Assembly (NCBI GenBank): GCA_021186555.1
Contig: JAJKFL010000005.1
Span: 42,465,635 to 42,529,634 of the forward strand
DNA length: 64,000 nt
Origin: Reticulitermes speratus
Lineage: Eukaryota > Arthropoda > Insecta > Blattodea > Rhinotermitidae
Direction: 5' to 3'
The notes beneath the pieces are model-generated. The model saw only the letters and a list, made by a program, of their open reading frames with translations. It ran no database searches and was not told the DNA's origin. Both the position numbers and the translations under genes were made by a program. Positions 45,173 to 56,395 of the stretch are shown one piece after another (positions within the stretch are counted from its first letter, which is position 1; each line of letters opens with the position of its first letter).

Positions 45173-46424
45173 CGTTGGATATTGCTCACTTTTAAAGTGA
45201 TTCAAGCACAGTACCAAAATAATTTTGAAACATTTCAGCTTTTAGAAAAACAGTATTACTGCACCCAATGTTTATTTATTGCTTACATTTACAATACTGG
45301 AATATTTATATTTCAAACATATCAGCAGTTTTTACTGTTGCGTATATAGCTAAATTAACAATTCTGTATATTCCCAGCCATAAAAAGAACTGTCACTTGA
45401 ACTGAGAAGCATTTTTATATGTAAATTAATGGCGCACTTACTACGGCAAGTCGTCAAGCGTGGTCTTTGAATAAAAAAAAAAGGATTTCAGTTGTTGGCA
45501 GGGAAGGCCAGCAACTAAAAGCCAGACAAAATATCTGTTATAGTTGTTGGCAAACCTCCTTTGCTGAAATCCAGATGTTATGTTATGTAAAGTAATGAAG
45601 TAAAACCTAGATACAGATTGTACCATCTGTGCTGCAGTAGAACCGAAAACTGATCACTTTTTTGTACCACGAAACCCCGGTCCCAAAAAATTATATTACG
45701 TTGACACAACATTTCCTTATTTATCACAATTTGTGTCATAGTTGCCATATATGAACTACTTGAAGGGCGGTACTGTATGAGCTGTGAACCTGGAAAACCA
45801 ACGCTCACCAAATAAAGAAACTGATTTCCTTCTCTTCCATTAAAACCGCCTGCAGCATACCTGAATGATAATGAGGTAATACATGTAGACTAAATAATGC
45901 AGACACCACGAATGTGGCGTCATATCACGTTACAAAAAGTGTTCTGATTTATGCGCAAAGTATCCTTCACTAAAATGAGAAATTAGTTTAGCAGCACGTA
46001 TAGTATAACATGCCAACACTACGTTCGGAGCAGACACCAGTGGGTGATTATGACTGTGTAGGTTACTGATCAGTTTGGCGTGATTGGTAAGACGTTCAGA
46101 CTGTACAGACGACGTAAATTATAACCGGAAGTCTGTGGTTTTGAACCTGAACTCTTTTCTAGTCACAGTAGAATATGAAGCCGAAGATTGGTGCGTGTAT
46201 CGGTATCAGCCAGCGTGTGGAGACTTCCGAAACAAGGGCGATTTAAGTCTTAGCTGAACATTCTGATCTAATTTTTCGCATATGTAATGGGGCTATACTA
46301 TAGAGCCCTCCTTACCGGATAATAGCTGTACATGCCTACAAGTAACAACTTCTCAAGGAACATGTAAGTATAGAGTTAGACACTATAAATACAGTGTTGT
46401 GTACGGCGGAATAATAACGCTTCA
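45173..46424. other. No recognisable gene or element
   Basis: Weak tRNA-like sequence near 46077-46155 (tggcgtgattggtaagacgt, then ggttttgaacctgaa) may be a decayed SINE head. Otherwise nothing. Confidence 0.3.
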
Positions 46425-46456
46425 TTTTCTCAAGAAGGATCCTGCTCCGTGGTTTG
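46425..46456 (+). mobile_element. Tiny fragment of repeat X
   Basis: ttctcaagaaggatcctgct then ccgtgg matches the 3' block of X. Too short for certainty. Confidence 0.35.
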
Positions 46457-46559
46457 AACCACTTAATTACACCACACAACTAAAATGTAACACAATACAA
46501 AGCGAGTATACCGTTTTCAGGAGAGTTTGCAAAACTGCGAAAAGCGACTACTAGCTTTG

Positions 46560-46612
46560 TCAGTCATGTCTACTGTCTGTCTGTTGTCTGTCTATTCATC
46601 CGTCCGTCCGCC
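46560..46612 (+). repeat. Degenerate GTCT/GTCC microsatellite
   Basis: Imperfect tetranucleotide run. Confidence 0.7.
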
Positions 46613-47464
46613 TGAAACAAATCGGCTCCAACTGGACGGAGTTTTATAAAATTTGATATTTGAGAATTTTTCGAAAATCTGTCGAAAAAATTCAAGTTTT
46701 ATTAAAATCTGACAAGAATAACATGAAGACCTATGTACATTTATGATATCTCGCTGAAGTCTCTAAGAATGGGAAATGTTAAAAAAAAAAGTTGTAGAGA
46801 AAATCAAAACATACATTTTTGTTCAAACATTTTTTCGAAAATCGTGTCGTTTATTGGATAATGTCGAAAAATATGGTACAGCCAGACAGGCCACAGATGA
46901 CAATATAATACTGCGAAGAAACGATGCGCTTTGCATGCTGGATAACTAAGGCAAAAATACAGACTCATACAATTTCAGCTTATAGCTTCATAGTTGATTA
47001 ATTCCGTCTGATCTCGTTAAATGTTTTACGGCAACGCTTACAAAAACTGAGAGACTGCGCAACGTCTTACATGTCATTACGACCTGCTTAGCCAGATTTA
47101 CATCTAAATAAGGCAATGAGCAAACGAACATTCTTTTGTTTCAATGCAGCGTTTATATGTAACGTGTGAGAAGAGTGCAAATTAAGTGGAATACAATTTC
47201 TTTAAAAAACTGGTACGTATAATTTGCATTGTTGCCGGTGACATAAATTTACCATAAAAGCATTGTTGTGCAACACTCAATATTTTTAAGTGTTTGATAG
47301 TGACATGTAACTCAACAACACAGACAGAATGTATTGTTGTGTTTCCAGTGAAAAATGGTCACGCGAAAGCGCCATAACATTACGTTACACGTACATTGCT
47401 TATGTTGTTTCAATCATACCTCCACTGTACAATTAAAGTTTTGATCATTTCCTTCAATATATCT
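46613..47464. other. No recognisable gene or element
   Basis: No feature found. Confidence 0.35.
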
Positions 47465-47744
47465 TTGTACTGCCGATCCCAGTGGCCGTGCGTTCTAAGG
47501 CGTGGGTTGCGGCCGCTCGCTTACTAGGATTGTGGGTTCGAATCCCACCGGGGGCATGGATGTCTGTCTCTTATGAGTGTTGTGTGTTGTCAGGTAGAGG
47601 TCTCTGCGACGAGCTGATCCCTCGTCCAGAGGAGTCCTACCGTGTGTGGTGTGTCTAAAAAGTGTGTGATCGTGAAGCCTCGAAAAATGAGGCGGCCTAG
47701 GCCCCCAAGGGGCTGTCGAGCCATTAAAAAAAAACCGTTGTACT
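47465..47744 (+). mobile_element. Near full-length SINE family S2 with 7-bp TSD
   Basis: TTGTACT flanks the element at 47465-47471 and 47738-47744. It starts GCCGATCCCAGTGGCC, has a damaged box A (cgttctaaggcgtggg) and a good box B (GGGTTCGAATCCC). It then has the full body, the tail (cctcgaaaaatgaggcggcc, then aaggggctgtcgagcca) and poly-A. Confidence 0.88.
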
Positions 47745-48399
47745 AATGATGTGCTCGGTACAGAAGGCTATTGTTTATACTATTAACTCGGATGGATATT
47801 CGGAGTTTAGCAGTGAGGTCGACAATGTAAAGAATTTCTACCTGCCTAGCTATACCTCCGTGCTTAGACAACTAACAAACCTTGGATTGACTCACTGTGG
47901 CAAAGCATTGTCCCTCGCCATTCAGACTGGCTCAAATCAAAGGACCGATATGGCAGTTTCAAGGTCGTATCAATAAAGACTTGCTGATGATTCGTACTGT
48001 GAGTATTATGAGCAAGTGATACCTGATGTGGCCTTCAGTTCGCACTGCACTTGTAACCGCATTGTTCCGATGAGAAATAATTGAAGTCTGAGACCGGACT
48101 TCATGCGTCTCAGTAGCATTTCATGGCTTGGGGCAAGAGAAGCTTATGTCCACTTCTTGGAAACCTAATTGTTAGTCGTTGCTTCTTCCGTGATTTCCCG
48201 TGAATGCAAATAAGCTAGGGACCATGGAAGTTGGGTTAAATGGCGAAAATTAATTTATTAAGTGTTAAAGGCGTTATACAACTACAGTGCACATTTAATT
48301 GGCTAAGGACGAGCGACTAAAAATATAAGAAAGAGAAAATAAAATAAATCTTATATTTGTAACGCTTTTAACACCTAAAGGCATAATTGTGTCCACCAC
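47745..48399. other. No recognisable gene or element
   Basis: No feature found. Confidence 0.35.
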
Positions 48400-48655
48400 A
48401 ACCTAAAGATGGAAGAGAATAAAAATAAGGAGAAGGAGATAAATGTGTAGTGCTAAGGAAACAATAGGAAAATGTGAAGGGGGCAGAGAAGAAAAAGATG
48501 ATGAGACGGGATAAATGTTTGAGTACAGGAGGTGGAATAAAAACAGAAGGAGAAAAATAAAGAAGATAAAAACAGAAAGGTGGAGAGGACGGCGAGAAGA
48601 AGGGAAAGTAGTAGGAAGGGAAGGGAAGAAAGGGAACTGAGATAAAAACAAAAAG
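48400..48655. repeat. Purine-rich low-complexity tract
   Basis: GGAAGG/AGAAAA-rich plus strand. The minus-strand Phe/Leu/Ser/Pro frame is compositional. Confidence 0.7.
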
Positions 48656-49200
48656 TTATACTTTAATGTCTCTACGCGTGCAACATTCAGGGAAGCTGTG
48701 CTCTAAAGGGCCAACATTCGTCATGATTATTAGAGATTGCGAAGTCTACTTTACATATAGCTTACATAATGTTAGTTGACAAAGAAATCCTCATCGTAAG
48801 ATAGGGTATTTCACGAAGTAACGTATGTATCTTTTATTTTAAATTATTTTGGTGAAAACATTTGGGCTTGCACTTAATAAAATAAAAGACAAATTATACA
48901 CTTTTAAAGTGATATTGTTTAAATGTTAAGTAACTGTGAAACACATCTGTACCTGCAGTAAGCAACCAAATGTCATTGCATAAACAGGCCTTGCATATCC
49001 GGTCTTGTTTTAAAGAGATAACTTTCAGGCAAAATATACGAGCTTTATACGTCAAGGGCTATGTTACGAGTACAACACTGTACCCACGAAACATATAAGT
49101 TGTAGCGGCGAAAACTGCTGTATTCGAAAGTGATATAAACAGTTCCTATTTTACGCCTATTTTGAAGTCTCTATACTTAGATCTCTTAAAAATAATAGTA

Positions 49201-49849
49201 ATGTATCTCAGGGGTGCAAATTTTTAACTGACATAATCGTTTCGGTCGCACTATGGCCCTGGGGTCGATTCAGCCTCTAACAGAAATGAGTATCAGGAAT
49301 CTTTCCTGGGGGGTAGAGGCGGCCGGTGCGTAGGGCTGACAACCTTACCGCCTTCATGTGCCGATTGTCTAAAAACCTGGGAGCCTCACCTCCTGGAGCC
49401 CTAAGGGCCTGTCAAGGCCTGTAATGGGATTGTTAAAAAAAATCTCAGGGGTGCACCCAAGGGGAGGGGCTGCAGCCAGGCAGCCCCCCCCCCAAACACC
49501 CCAAAACCGAAATTTAAAAAACAAATTTTGTAGACATTGTAATATCAAACGTTTTACGTGATTTACCCTTCAGCCGAAATAAGCCACTGAAATCGGCTGA
49601 CGACTAGTACATTAGAATTTTGAAAAATAAATTAATAAATTTAAAAAACATAAGATAGGACACTGTGATTGAGTCATGGAACATGTAGTTATTTTCGTGT
49701 GTATATAAATGCAGTTGCAAACAGTGTTATGTTACACTTACGACATGATTTTATAACATAATTTTAAAAATCAAACATAAATTATATATAGCCTCAAGTT
49801 TAGCCCCCTCCCCCCATTGAAACATTCTGGGTGTGCGCCTGATTTATCT
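49201..49849. mobile_element. hAT-like MITE split by a SINE, 8-bp TSD
   Basis: TSD ATGTATCT (49201-49208) and ATTTATCT (49842-49849) match in 7 of 8 positions. The ends are CAGGGGTGCACCCA (left, interrupted after gtgca by the SINE and resumed at 49447) and, reversed, CAGGCGCACACCCA (ending 49841). C-rich blocks near each end are inverted copies (aaggggaggggct / agccccctcccccc). It has no coding capacity. Confidence 0.72.
49205..49455 (+). mobile_element. 5'-truncated SINE S1 inside a MITE, 14-bp TSD
   Basis: ATCTCAGGGGTGCA is duplicated at 49205-49218 and 49442-49455. The insert (49219-49441) starts inside the S1 body at tttttaactgacataatcgt and ends with the standard tail and a short A run. 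It has lost the Pol III promoter. Confidence 0.92.
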
Positions 49850-50404
49850 AATAATTTCCTGATTTATCGTGTATAGTGAAAAGTTTATCAATGATGCTGT
49901 TACCTTACAATGCAGCACTGTCAGTTACGCATCCATGGCCTGTGGCTTGCAGCTGCGCAGTAAGATATGCAGACCGATGCCAACATGGCTATAGAATTAC
50001 CATATGCAATAAATCATCTACACTTGGATGTGCATAAGCATGAATCATGGATGCCAAACACATCAAGGATGCACAAGTATTAATACAATCTGATCGATAT
50101 GATTGATCATGACCAACATGTACGATTCATACTCAACGATCCTAAAAACAAACCTGCTTGCTTTCTCAGCTCTTTTATTTTTCCAAATTAAATTACAGGC
50201 TGTAATTGCCATTATATATTTTACGTTTAATTTGAAAATCTTCTTTGACAATTTGTAACTCGTCCCTAGCCGTCAAAGAATGTCAACTTCACGCCCATTT
50301 TCCAAGTCATATTAACATACCCCCTTGTCAGCCTGTCTTCAGAATATGTTCCAACATGTTGCACCTTCATGCTGTATCTAGAAACCGCCTTCTCTGTTCA
50401 ATCT
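49850..50404. other. No recognisable gene or element
   Basis: No feature found. Confidence 0.35.
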
Positions 50405-50530
50405 CGCAGACTGCTGTAGTGATTACGCTCTGGACTGGTATTCGGAAGATACCGGAATCGATTCTCGACAGGGTTTTCGGCTGCACTGAACTCTGTTTCT
50501 CCCGCGAATGCCGGTATAGTAGCTTAAAAG
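50405..50530 (+). mobile_element. Possible decayed SINE head
   Basis: tagtgattacgctctggact (box-A-like) and ggaatcgattctcg (box-B-like) about 40 bp apart. Downstream sequence is not shared with S1-S3. Confidence 0.35.
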
Positions 50531-50944
50531 AGACCATGACATCCTTCTTCAGTATTCTTACATACTCACTATTCAGGATCATTTTCTCATCTCATTCGAC
50601 TGTATATAATAGGGTGGCCAGGTAGGGCGAACTTCGGGAGCCGCATTTTAAGAGGCAAATCAGAAAAGGGCCATGTATGAACAAAATAAAATATTTTTTC
50701 CTTATACGACGGATTTTTTCAGCCCTTCCGTCTACAATAGGTTAGTTTAATTTAGTTACATATCTCATTTATTTAGAAAATCTTTTGAAACCCCGTTCAG
50801 GTCAGCCTCCTGTGCTGCCTGAATATTGCTTCTTTAAGGGCAAATTGCACGAGCCGCATTTTAGTCACCCCTCCTACATAATCTTTCATTTTGAAAGAGC
50901 GTTGGACGTAAAATAAGGCTGTCAGAGATCTGAGATTCTTGTAG

Positions 50945-51068
50945 CAGCGTTGCTGAAGATTCAAGTCTTCTGGGATGTTACGGCATGTCGACTGGTACGA
51001 GTAAATAGTTACAGGCGCTTTTAAAGACCGCACTGTCTTCATCTTCAGGATCGAGCAGTAATTAAATC
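50945..51068 (-). mobile_element. Penelope-like terminal repeat, decayed ribozyme
   Basis: Minus strand: CCTGAAGATGAAGACAG, hairpin region, a lost GAAAC half, then ctatttactcgtaccagtcg and a cgtaacatcccagaagac end. A clear second copy of the 33790 unit in the same orientation, with the outer end better kept. Confidence 0.6.
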
Positions 51069-51736
51069 TTCAAGATGCAATAAATGCATAGGCAACCCGT
51101 CCATCCCGTCTGCAGACCTCAAACATTTATTCGTTATCTAGGAATTCTGGCACAAGGCAGCCTAGATTGTAGGCACTGTTGAGACCACGCGGCTTAATAA
51201 ACCTTCTTCTTGACATCTACTAGTTTACTTGCTCGATTTTACACTTCAAATGTCTGTCGTCCCCTTTTGTGCGGTCCCTTCAGTTTATCTGTTTGTACTG
51301 TTAATTTTATTTCTGTAATTTCATTAAAATGCATAACAAAAGTTGTCATTTTTAGTAAATATTATTAGGAATAACAAATCATTAAGGATGAGATGGTTGG
51401 AATATCTATACAGCACAAAGACAGATAAGAAATGGATACACGCTTTCAGTCTGAAACGCTGAAAGATTAGAGGAAATGATTACCCAACCATGCCGATTAC
51501 GTGCATTAAGCTGGGTAGCCTTTTATAAGAAGAAATTATAAACCTACTTGCAAATGGGTAAGGGAATAAAAACGAAGCCTTGAAATGTGATTCTGAGGCC
51601 GGTACAGACATTAAGCAAAAGAAAGAAGCAGAAATTAAAATTTCAGACATGAACATCACAGATACGCCCTTGCACCGTAATCTTGTACTGGATATAAACT
51701 ATGACAGCACAAGAAAATTTTATTTCTGTTTGCGGT
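51069..51736. other. No recognisable gene or element
   Basis: No feature found. Confidence 0.35.
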
Positions 51737-52471
51737 AACTGCTTACTAGGGCCGTGCCATGGCTCAGGCGGTTAGTCGCCGGCCTCCCACCGCGGAGGCC
51801 CGGGTTCGATCCCGACTCAGCCAACGTAGGATTTGTGGTGGACAATGTGGCCCTGGGAGAAGTTTTTCCCCGACTATTTCAGTTTTCCCTTGTCAAGTTA
51901 ATTCCACCGGTGCTCCATTAATAATAATAATAATTGTTGGCTCAACAGCCCTGTATGGGCCTGGGCCTCCTCTTGTCGAGGTTACTAAGTCATGCGCATT
52001 CATGGCAGCTGGTGACCGGCCAGCTAGCCGCGCTTAGTGTTCTATCGATCCTGATGTGCACGCCAGAGCCATCTGGCAGGCAGTCAGGAGACTTGGATGA
52101 GAAATGGAGGCAATTTGGCTTACGCAACATTTTTATTCATGCCCGTAAGGTTCTTTTACATGCCGTAAATCTACGACATGGGACCGACGGCTTTACTTCC
52201 CCTCCGAAGGAAGTGGTGCTCCGGATTTTTATCATCCTTAAAAATCCATCGACCTCGGTCGGGATCGAACCCGCGAACCTTGGGTCCAGTGGCGAGCACG
52301 CTAACCACTAGTCCACCGAGGTCGACACCGGTGCTCCATTACTTGGAAAAATAAAAAACTGATCATCTTTCTCTTCTTCATCATAGGGTTGCACAATAAA
52401 CCTTAAGGCTGCGGTGCGTCCGTAGCTTTTGCTGCGGGGCCCTTCTCCACCAAAAAAAAAACTGGTTACTA
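51737..52471 (+). mobile_element. SINE family S3 with nested SINE, 12-bp TSD
   Basis: AACTGCTTACTA (51737-51748) and AACTGGTTACTA (52460-52471) differ at one base. The host SINE occupies 51749-51920 and 52342-52459. Its head is GGGCCGTGCCATGGCTCAGG with box B GGGTTCGATCCC. Its body has ccaccggtgctccatta, and its tail has aaccttaaggctgcgg and poly-A. It matches the S3 copy at 32706 end to end once the nested element is removed. Confidence 0.92.
51905..52341 (-). mobile_element. SINE family S6 nested in S3, 16-bp TSD
   Basis: CACCGGTGCTCCATTA is duplicated exactly at 51905-51920 and 52326-52341. The insert (51921-52325) read on the minus strand starts GTCGACCTCGGTGGACTAGT. It has a box A-like ACTAGTGGTTAGCG and a box B GGGTTCGATCCC. 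The body follows with ggagcaccacttccttcgga, and it ends gggctgttgagccaac plus ATT repeats. The single clear copy of this family in the window. The S3 insertion must be older. Confidence 0.93.
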
Positions 52472-53360
52472 TGGTCGGAATTGTCACAACTCGTCTGGTG
52501 AGTGCAGCCTAATGAGGACTACCCGCTCCTAATTAGAGGACACCAGTCCAGTCGGCCAGTGAAAGGGACGGTGATTTATGGGGGTGTTACGTGACAAGTC
52601 GTGCAATGCGCAGGGAGATGGAACACGCATTTAAACGTTCTACAAATTCTAAAGACAGAATTGTCAACATTACACGAAGAAATGACAACACAAACGCATA
52701 CACGTGGACAGAATGGAATAAATCTTATGGAATGGAAAGAAATAACTTTTTCTTGTAGCATGTCACAAACGTTTTTTTTTTGTGGTCGTGAAACGTCTTA
52801 TTTAATAAATGTACTGTCTAACTTGTAGCTCAGAGTGTACAAACCCATATTAAGTATTTCGCATTCTGTATAGGCCCAGACAAAGAATGAAGTAAACCCT
52901 GTAAACGACACAGGACATCCAGTACATATGTTGACAATCTGATAGTTCTCTGCAGTGCAGCTGCCCTCCGTTGTATATTAACAAACGTTGCATTTACCGA
53001 ATAGAATTAATATGTTAAAACAAATGCATGGCAGTATCCATCTGTTTTAATTTATGAAAAGTTTGAATGACTTTTATCTTTCTTAGGTGGAGGAATTCCC
53101 TGTCTTTCGCGCAATATCCAAACTGAGGTTAGGAATGTTTGGTTTTGGGTTTTCTTTGCCCCAGATGATTTGTTTTCTCTTGCATCTTACGAGGCTTCTC
53201 AGTTTCTGTTTCCTGTCGCAGTCGGAACGTAACGGCTTCATGAAGCCGAAAACTCTCCTTTATCATTGCCTTGCATCTGCATCAAAATGCATAGTTAGAT
53301 GAGGCCGCACGAATGCTCCCTGAACCTGTACCATGCCAGGCTTAGTTTTATATTGCAATA
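52472..53360. other. No recognisable gene or element
   Basis: No feature found. Confidence 0.35.
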
Positions 53361-53361
53361 A

Positions 53362-53717
53362 TAAGACGCTTCTTGATTGCAGGCTTCCGCCGCAATGTTG
53401 ATGAGATTTGCGCTCTTCTGGGATATTACGCGGCGTCGTGTGGTAATTGTTTATCGACGTTTCAGGACAACGTATCGGTCCCATCTTCACGGGCCAAGAG
53501 TCCCGAGCAGGAAAGAAAGAAAGCCAGCAAACTATAACGTAGATTCTGGAAAGTGCGCGCGGGGTAGCAATCAGTAGGCGTGATGACAGCCAATAGGGTA
53601 GAACCAGGGTGAGGGAGGGGTGGATACATACAACGTAAAGCTGCTAGGGTACCGAGAATGCAGACAGCTAAGACCGCCGCGTATATGCCAGAAGAGCGCA
53701 AATCTCAGTAAGACGCT
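53362..53717 (-). mobile_element. Penelope-like insertion with 9-bp TSD
   Basis: TAAGACGCT occurs at 53362-53370 and 53709-53717 and is the likely TSD. Inside, the terminal block tgagatttgcgctcttctgg (53402) is repeated inverted at 53675-53707 (ending agagcgcaaatctca). The left part also holds caggcttccgccg, shared with 27849, and a minus-strand hammerhead-like motif. The middle (53500-53660) is unique and carries no protein domain that I recognise. Confidence 0.65.
53456..53495 (-). ncRNA. Hammerhead-like motif, core mutated
   Basis: Minus strand: GTGAAGA (one change from CTGAAGA), T, helix II GGGAC/GTCCT, GAAACGTC. Same subfamily as 27924 and 27998. Confidence 0.45.
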
Positions 53718-54324
53718 CCGTTTGGTACCCAAGAAAAAATGGAGGCCTCTTGACAGGACGTCGGGCACAATCCTGGTCACAGCATATTAAGAACAACAAG
53801 ATATGCTCCTAATGAAGATCATAATTTCAAATATTATTGTCTGAATTTTTTAAATCTAATTACGTAATTTAGATATTTTCAGTTACAGTGGTTAGATTGT
53901 CCTTTTATATATATGTTATGCCTAGGCATCCAATTAATCTATAGTGAAAGCAGCATGACCGGTACAGATACCAATAACCAAATACACCTACGGCTTTTTA
54001 AGAATTTTATATACCAATAATACAGCTGTTGTAATTTCAACAAAAGAGCCGCTGAAGGCTATAGGCTAGAAACATGTTGGGCAACATTTAATAAAAATTG
54101 TGTTAAATAAATATACTGTGTACATTTGTCGCATAACATATATACAATTAAAAATGTAGGGTACAAGTAACGTAAAGTTGTCCTTTTAGTTATGGCTGCT
54201 GCGTTGCTCGTGAGGGCCAGTTGTGACTGGATTAGTGGCACTGTGTATTTCGAGTTTCTCACAGCAGTGTTGATGTATTTACTTATCTACTTGGTTTTGA
54301 CTACGTGTCTATTGGTAAATATAT

Positions 54325-54475
54325 ATCAGCGTTTCGGAGTGGCTTTTTGTCTCCATATTCAGTGATTTTTTGGAGAATCCTGAAGCTGAGGCTGCAAGGT
54401 CCTCCGAAACGTTGATGACTTTTGTCTAGTCGACACGACGTCATATCCCAGAAGATTGTTGTCTTCATATGGTAA
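54325..54475. mobile_element. Decayed Penelope-like inverted pair
   Basis: A minus-strand motif at 54332-54362 (CTGAATA, T, GGAG...CTCC, GAAACG) faces a plus-strand motif at 54380-54409 (CTGAAGC, hairpin, CTCCGAAACGTT). The right side continues to gtcatatcccagaaga, the usual outer end. Both cores carry mutations. Confidence 0.55.
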
Positions 54476-55531
54476 AAATATTGTGAAACATGCTTACAGT
54501 GAGAGGGCTGTAAGGCTAACTTGGATCTGCATCACGCCTTAACACAGATTAATATAAGACACGAAAATTTAAGTTATTGGCACAGAATGTTTTAATCGTT
54601 TATGGCACTGTGGTATTGAGTCTTAATACTTGAATATACTCAGCAGCTTTCAGCATTGCTCGAGGTGAGTTCTCATCTTATATCTTACTGAAATTTATCT
54701 TGAAGTTGGCAAACCTGACCACTAGTTTTCGTCTTGTCACTGCTTAAATTTAAATAGAAAATGATTCTAAACTCATAATAAAGCATGAAGAGAGATTCGG
54801 TAACATCTTGATTATAGGCTGTAGAGAAATAGATAATTAACCTGAGGGTCGTGACCCATGACTGGTCACGCGAGGATATGTGAGGCTTGTAAGTAGGTCA
54901 GTACGTAACGTTTTGTGGCTGCTTGCAATTTTCTGCCATTAAGCCATTTATGCCGAAACACGCAGCGTACATCTATGTGCGTAACATCTGTCTGCACTCA
55001 GTATGCAGTCCATCGATCGTGCGGCCTGGCTTAAGTGCTGACTGCCCCAAGGGCTAAGCAGAGAGCGCTAGAGATGAATAAATGCAGTAGGTCAAATCTG
55101 AGCTGGGTATTGCCTTAAATCTCACCCGTTATCGCTGAGATAACCTACTGTCTCAAAAGGCTTGGTAGGAACGTTGTACTGTACAAGAAAGTAAGAAAAA
55201 TTTAATTGGATAGAATACAGTAAAATGGGCAATGATGCCCCACTTTTTATTCTGCCAGATTTTTGCAATTATGTATAGCAACAGAAGTTATATCTGGGCG
55301 TGTAATAGGTATAGTGGGTCTCTGCTACAAAACGGTCAGTTCCTTTATTGAAAATTTACATGTATTTACTGACAGCAATAAAAATTCCAAAGGTATGCAA
55401 AAGGGCGTCTTTGGCATATGCGTGGTGAAAGATGCCCCACATATAATGCGATACAAAATAATAAATTTGTAGTAAACAAAATTGTAATCAAACAAAATAA
55501 TCTATGTTCTTTATCACTATGAGGCTCCTTC
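54476..55531. other. No recognisable gene or element
   Basis: gatgccccac occurs at 55232 and 55431 and might belong to the transposon fossil next to it. Otherwise nothing. Confidence 0.3.
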
Positions 55532-55865
55532 TTACTTCTTTGTAGATTTCGTACGTTTGTTAAGATTCTTAGAACGGTTGTTACGTCCACAATCGATGCA
55601 GGTTTTGGAGAACATTGCGCGTTCTCATGCAGCCACTTTTCACAGAATGAGCATTTTATCCAGTCGAATTCTTCTTTTGTTACATAGTAGATTTCTTACA
55701 TTCTTTACAGCAGTCACTGTCATCATTTTTATCAGAATTGCTCGTGTTCGGATTTTGAACCATTTTCTTGAAATTATTCTTCATATGTTTGGCTTTTAGT
55801 TTCTTCTTCTGGATGATTGGCGAACTAGCAAGAACCTCTCCATGGAGACTTCTCGTTACCCTTGA
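55532..55865 (-). pseudogene. C-terminal end of a pogo-type transposase
   Basis: Reading leftwards: KKLKAKHMKNNFKKMVQNP, then DSDCCKECKKS and a frameshift. Next come YYVTKEEFDWIKCSFCEKWL and HENAQCSPK, another frameshift, and CIDCGRNNRSKNLNKRTKST before a TAA at 55532-55534. The C-x2-C...W-IKC-x2-C-x3-WLH-x4-C...C-x2-C pattern is the PHD-like zinc finger found at the C-terminus of many insect DDE (pogo/Tigger-like) transposases. At least two frameshifts make it dead. The DDE domain is not visible upstream. It lacks the acidic tail of the 17-kb element and is a different family. Confidence 0.7.
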
Positions 55866-56198
55866 TGACCCTCAGTTTGATAATTTTTGTGGAGGGGACA
55901 ATTCCATGTGTTTGGTTAGCATTTATTCCTGAGCAACTTAGATGGGTGTTGATGGATGGACGGATGCAGGAGTGAAGGCGTTGTAAAAGGGAATTCCTCC
56001 TCCTGCTATCGATGATCTGATTTTAATAAACTTATTGTAATAATAGGGAAAAGAGGATAAAATAATGATGCTGTCTCTACGATTCTTGCAGTGTGTGTAC
56101 ATTTATCGATGTGTAAAATATCGACCTTCATGCAGTGTAATATCTTTAGCGGATACTGAATTCATACTGCCGAAAAGCATGAAAAGTAGCGGTTTTAA
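55866..56198. other. No recognisable gene or element
   Basis: No feature found. Confidence 0.3.
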
Positions 56199-56250
56199 CC
56201 AGTGTTCTCAATCCGCGCCCCTTCGAAGTCGTTATGCGGCCAGCACGGAT
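56199..56250 (+). mobile_element. Fragment of the 26.9-kb hAT-like MITE family
   Basis: cagtgttctcaatccgcgcc, then ccttcgaag, then ttatgcggcc parallels 26857-26902. The right end is missing. Confidence 0.5.
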
Positions 56251-56395
56251 TTTCCTAAAATTGTAAGATAACACAATGTAGATAACAAAACTAATTATCA
56301 TCTAAATCGAATATTTGAATTTAAGTGAATAATTAATAGAAACAACTTAAAACTAATAGTCGTCACGTAGTCAAAAAATGCCCACATACGAGTAT

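Noticed and set aside
45483-45572. Inverted ggatttcag / ctgaaatcc around 45.5 kb as a foldback element
   Set aside because: Arms of only 9 bp with a 70-bp gap and no TSD; likely chance.
48403-48651. Minus-strand 82-codon Phe/Leu/Ser frame
   Set aside because: Composition artefact of a purine-rich tract.
50245-50625. 126-codon frame
   Set aside because: No recognisable domain. It overlaps a probable SINE head and lacks codon or splice evidence.
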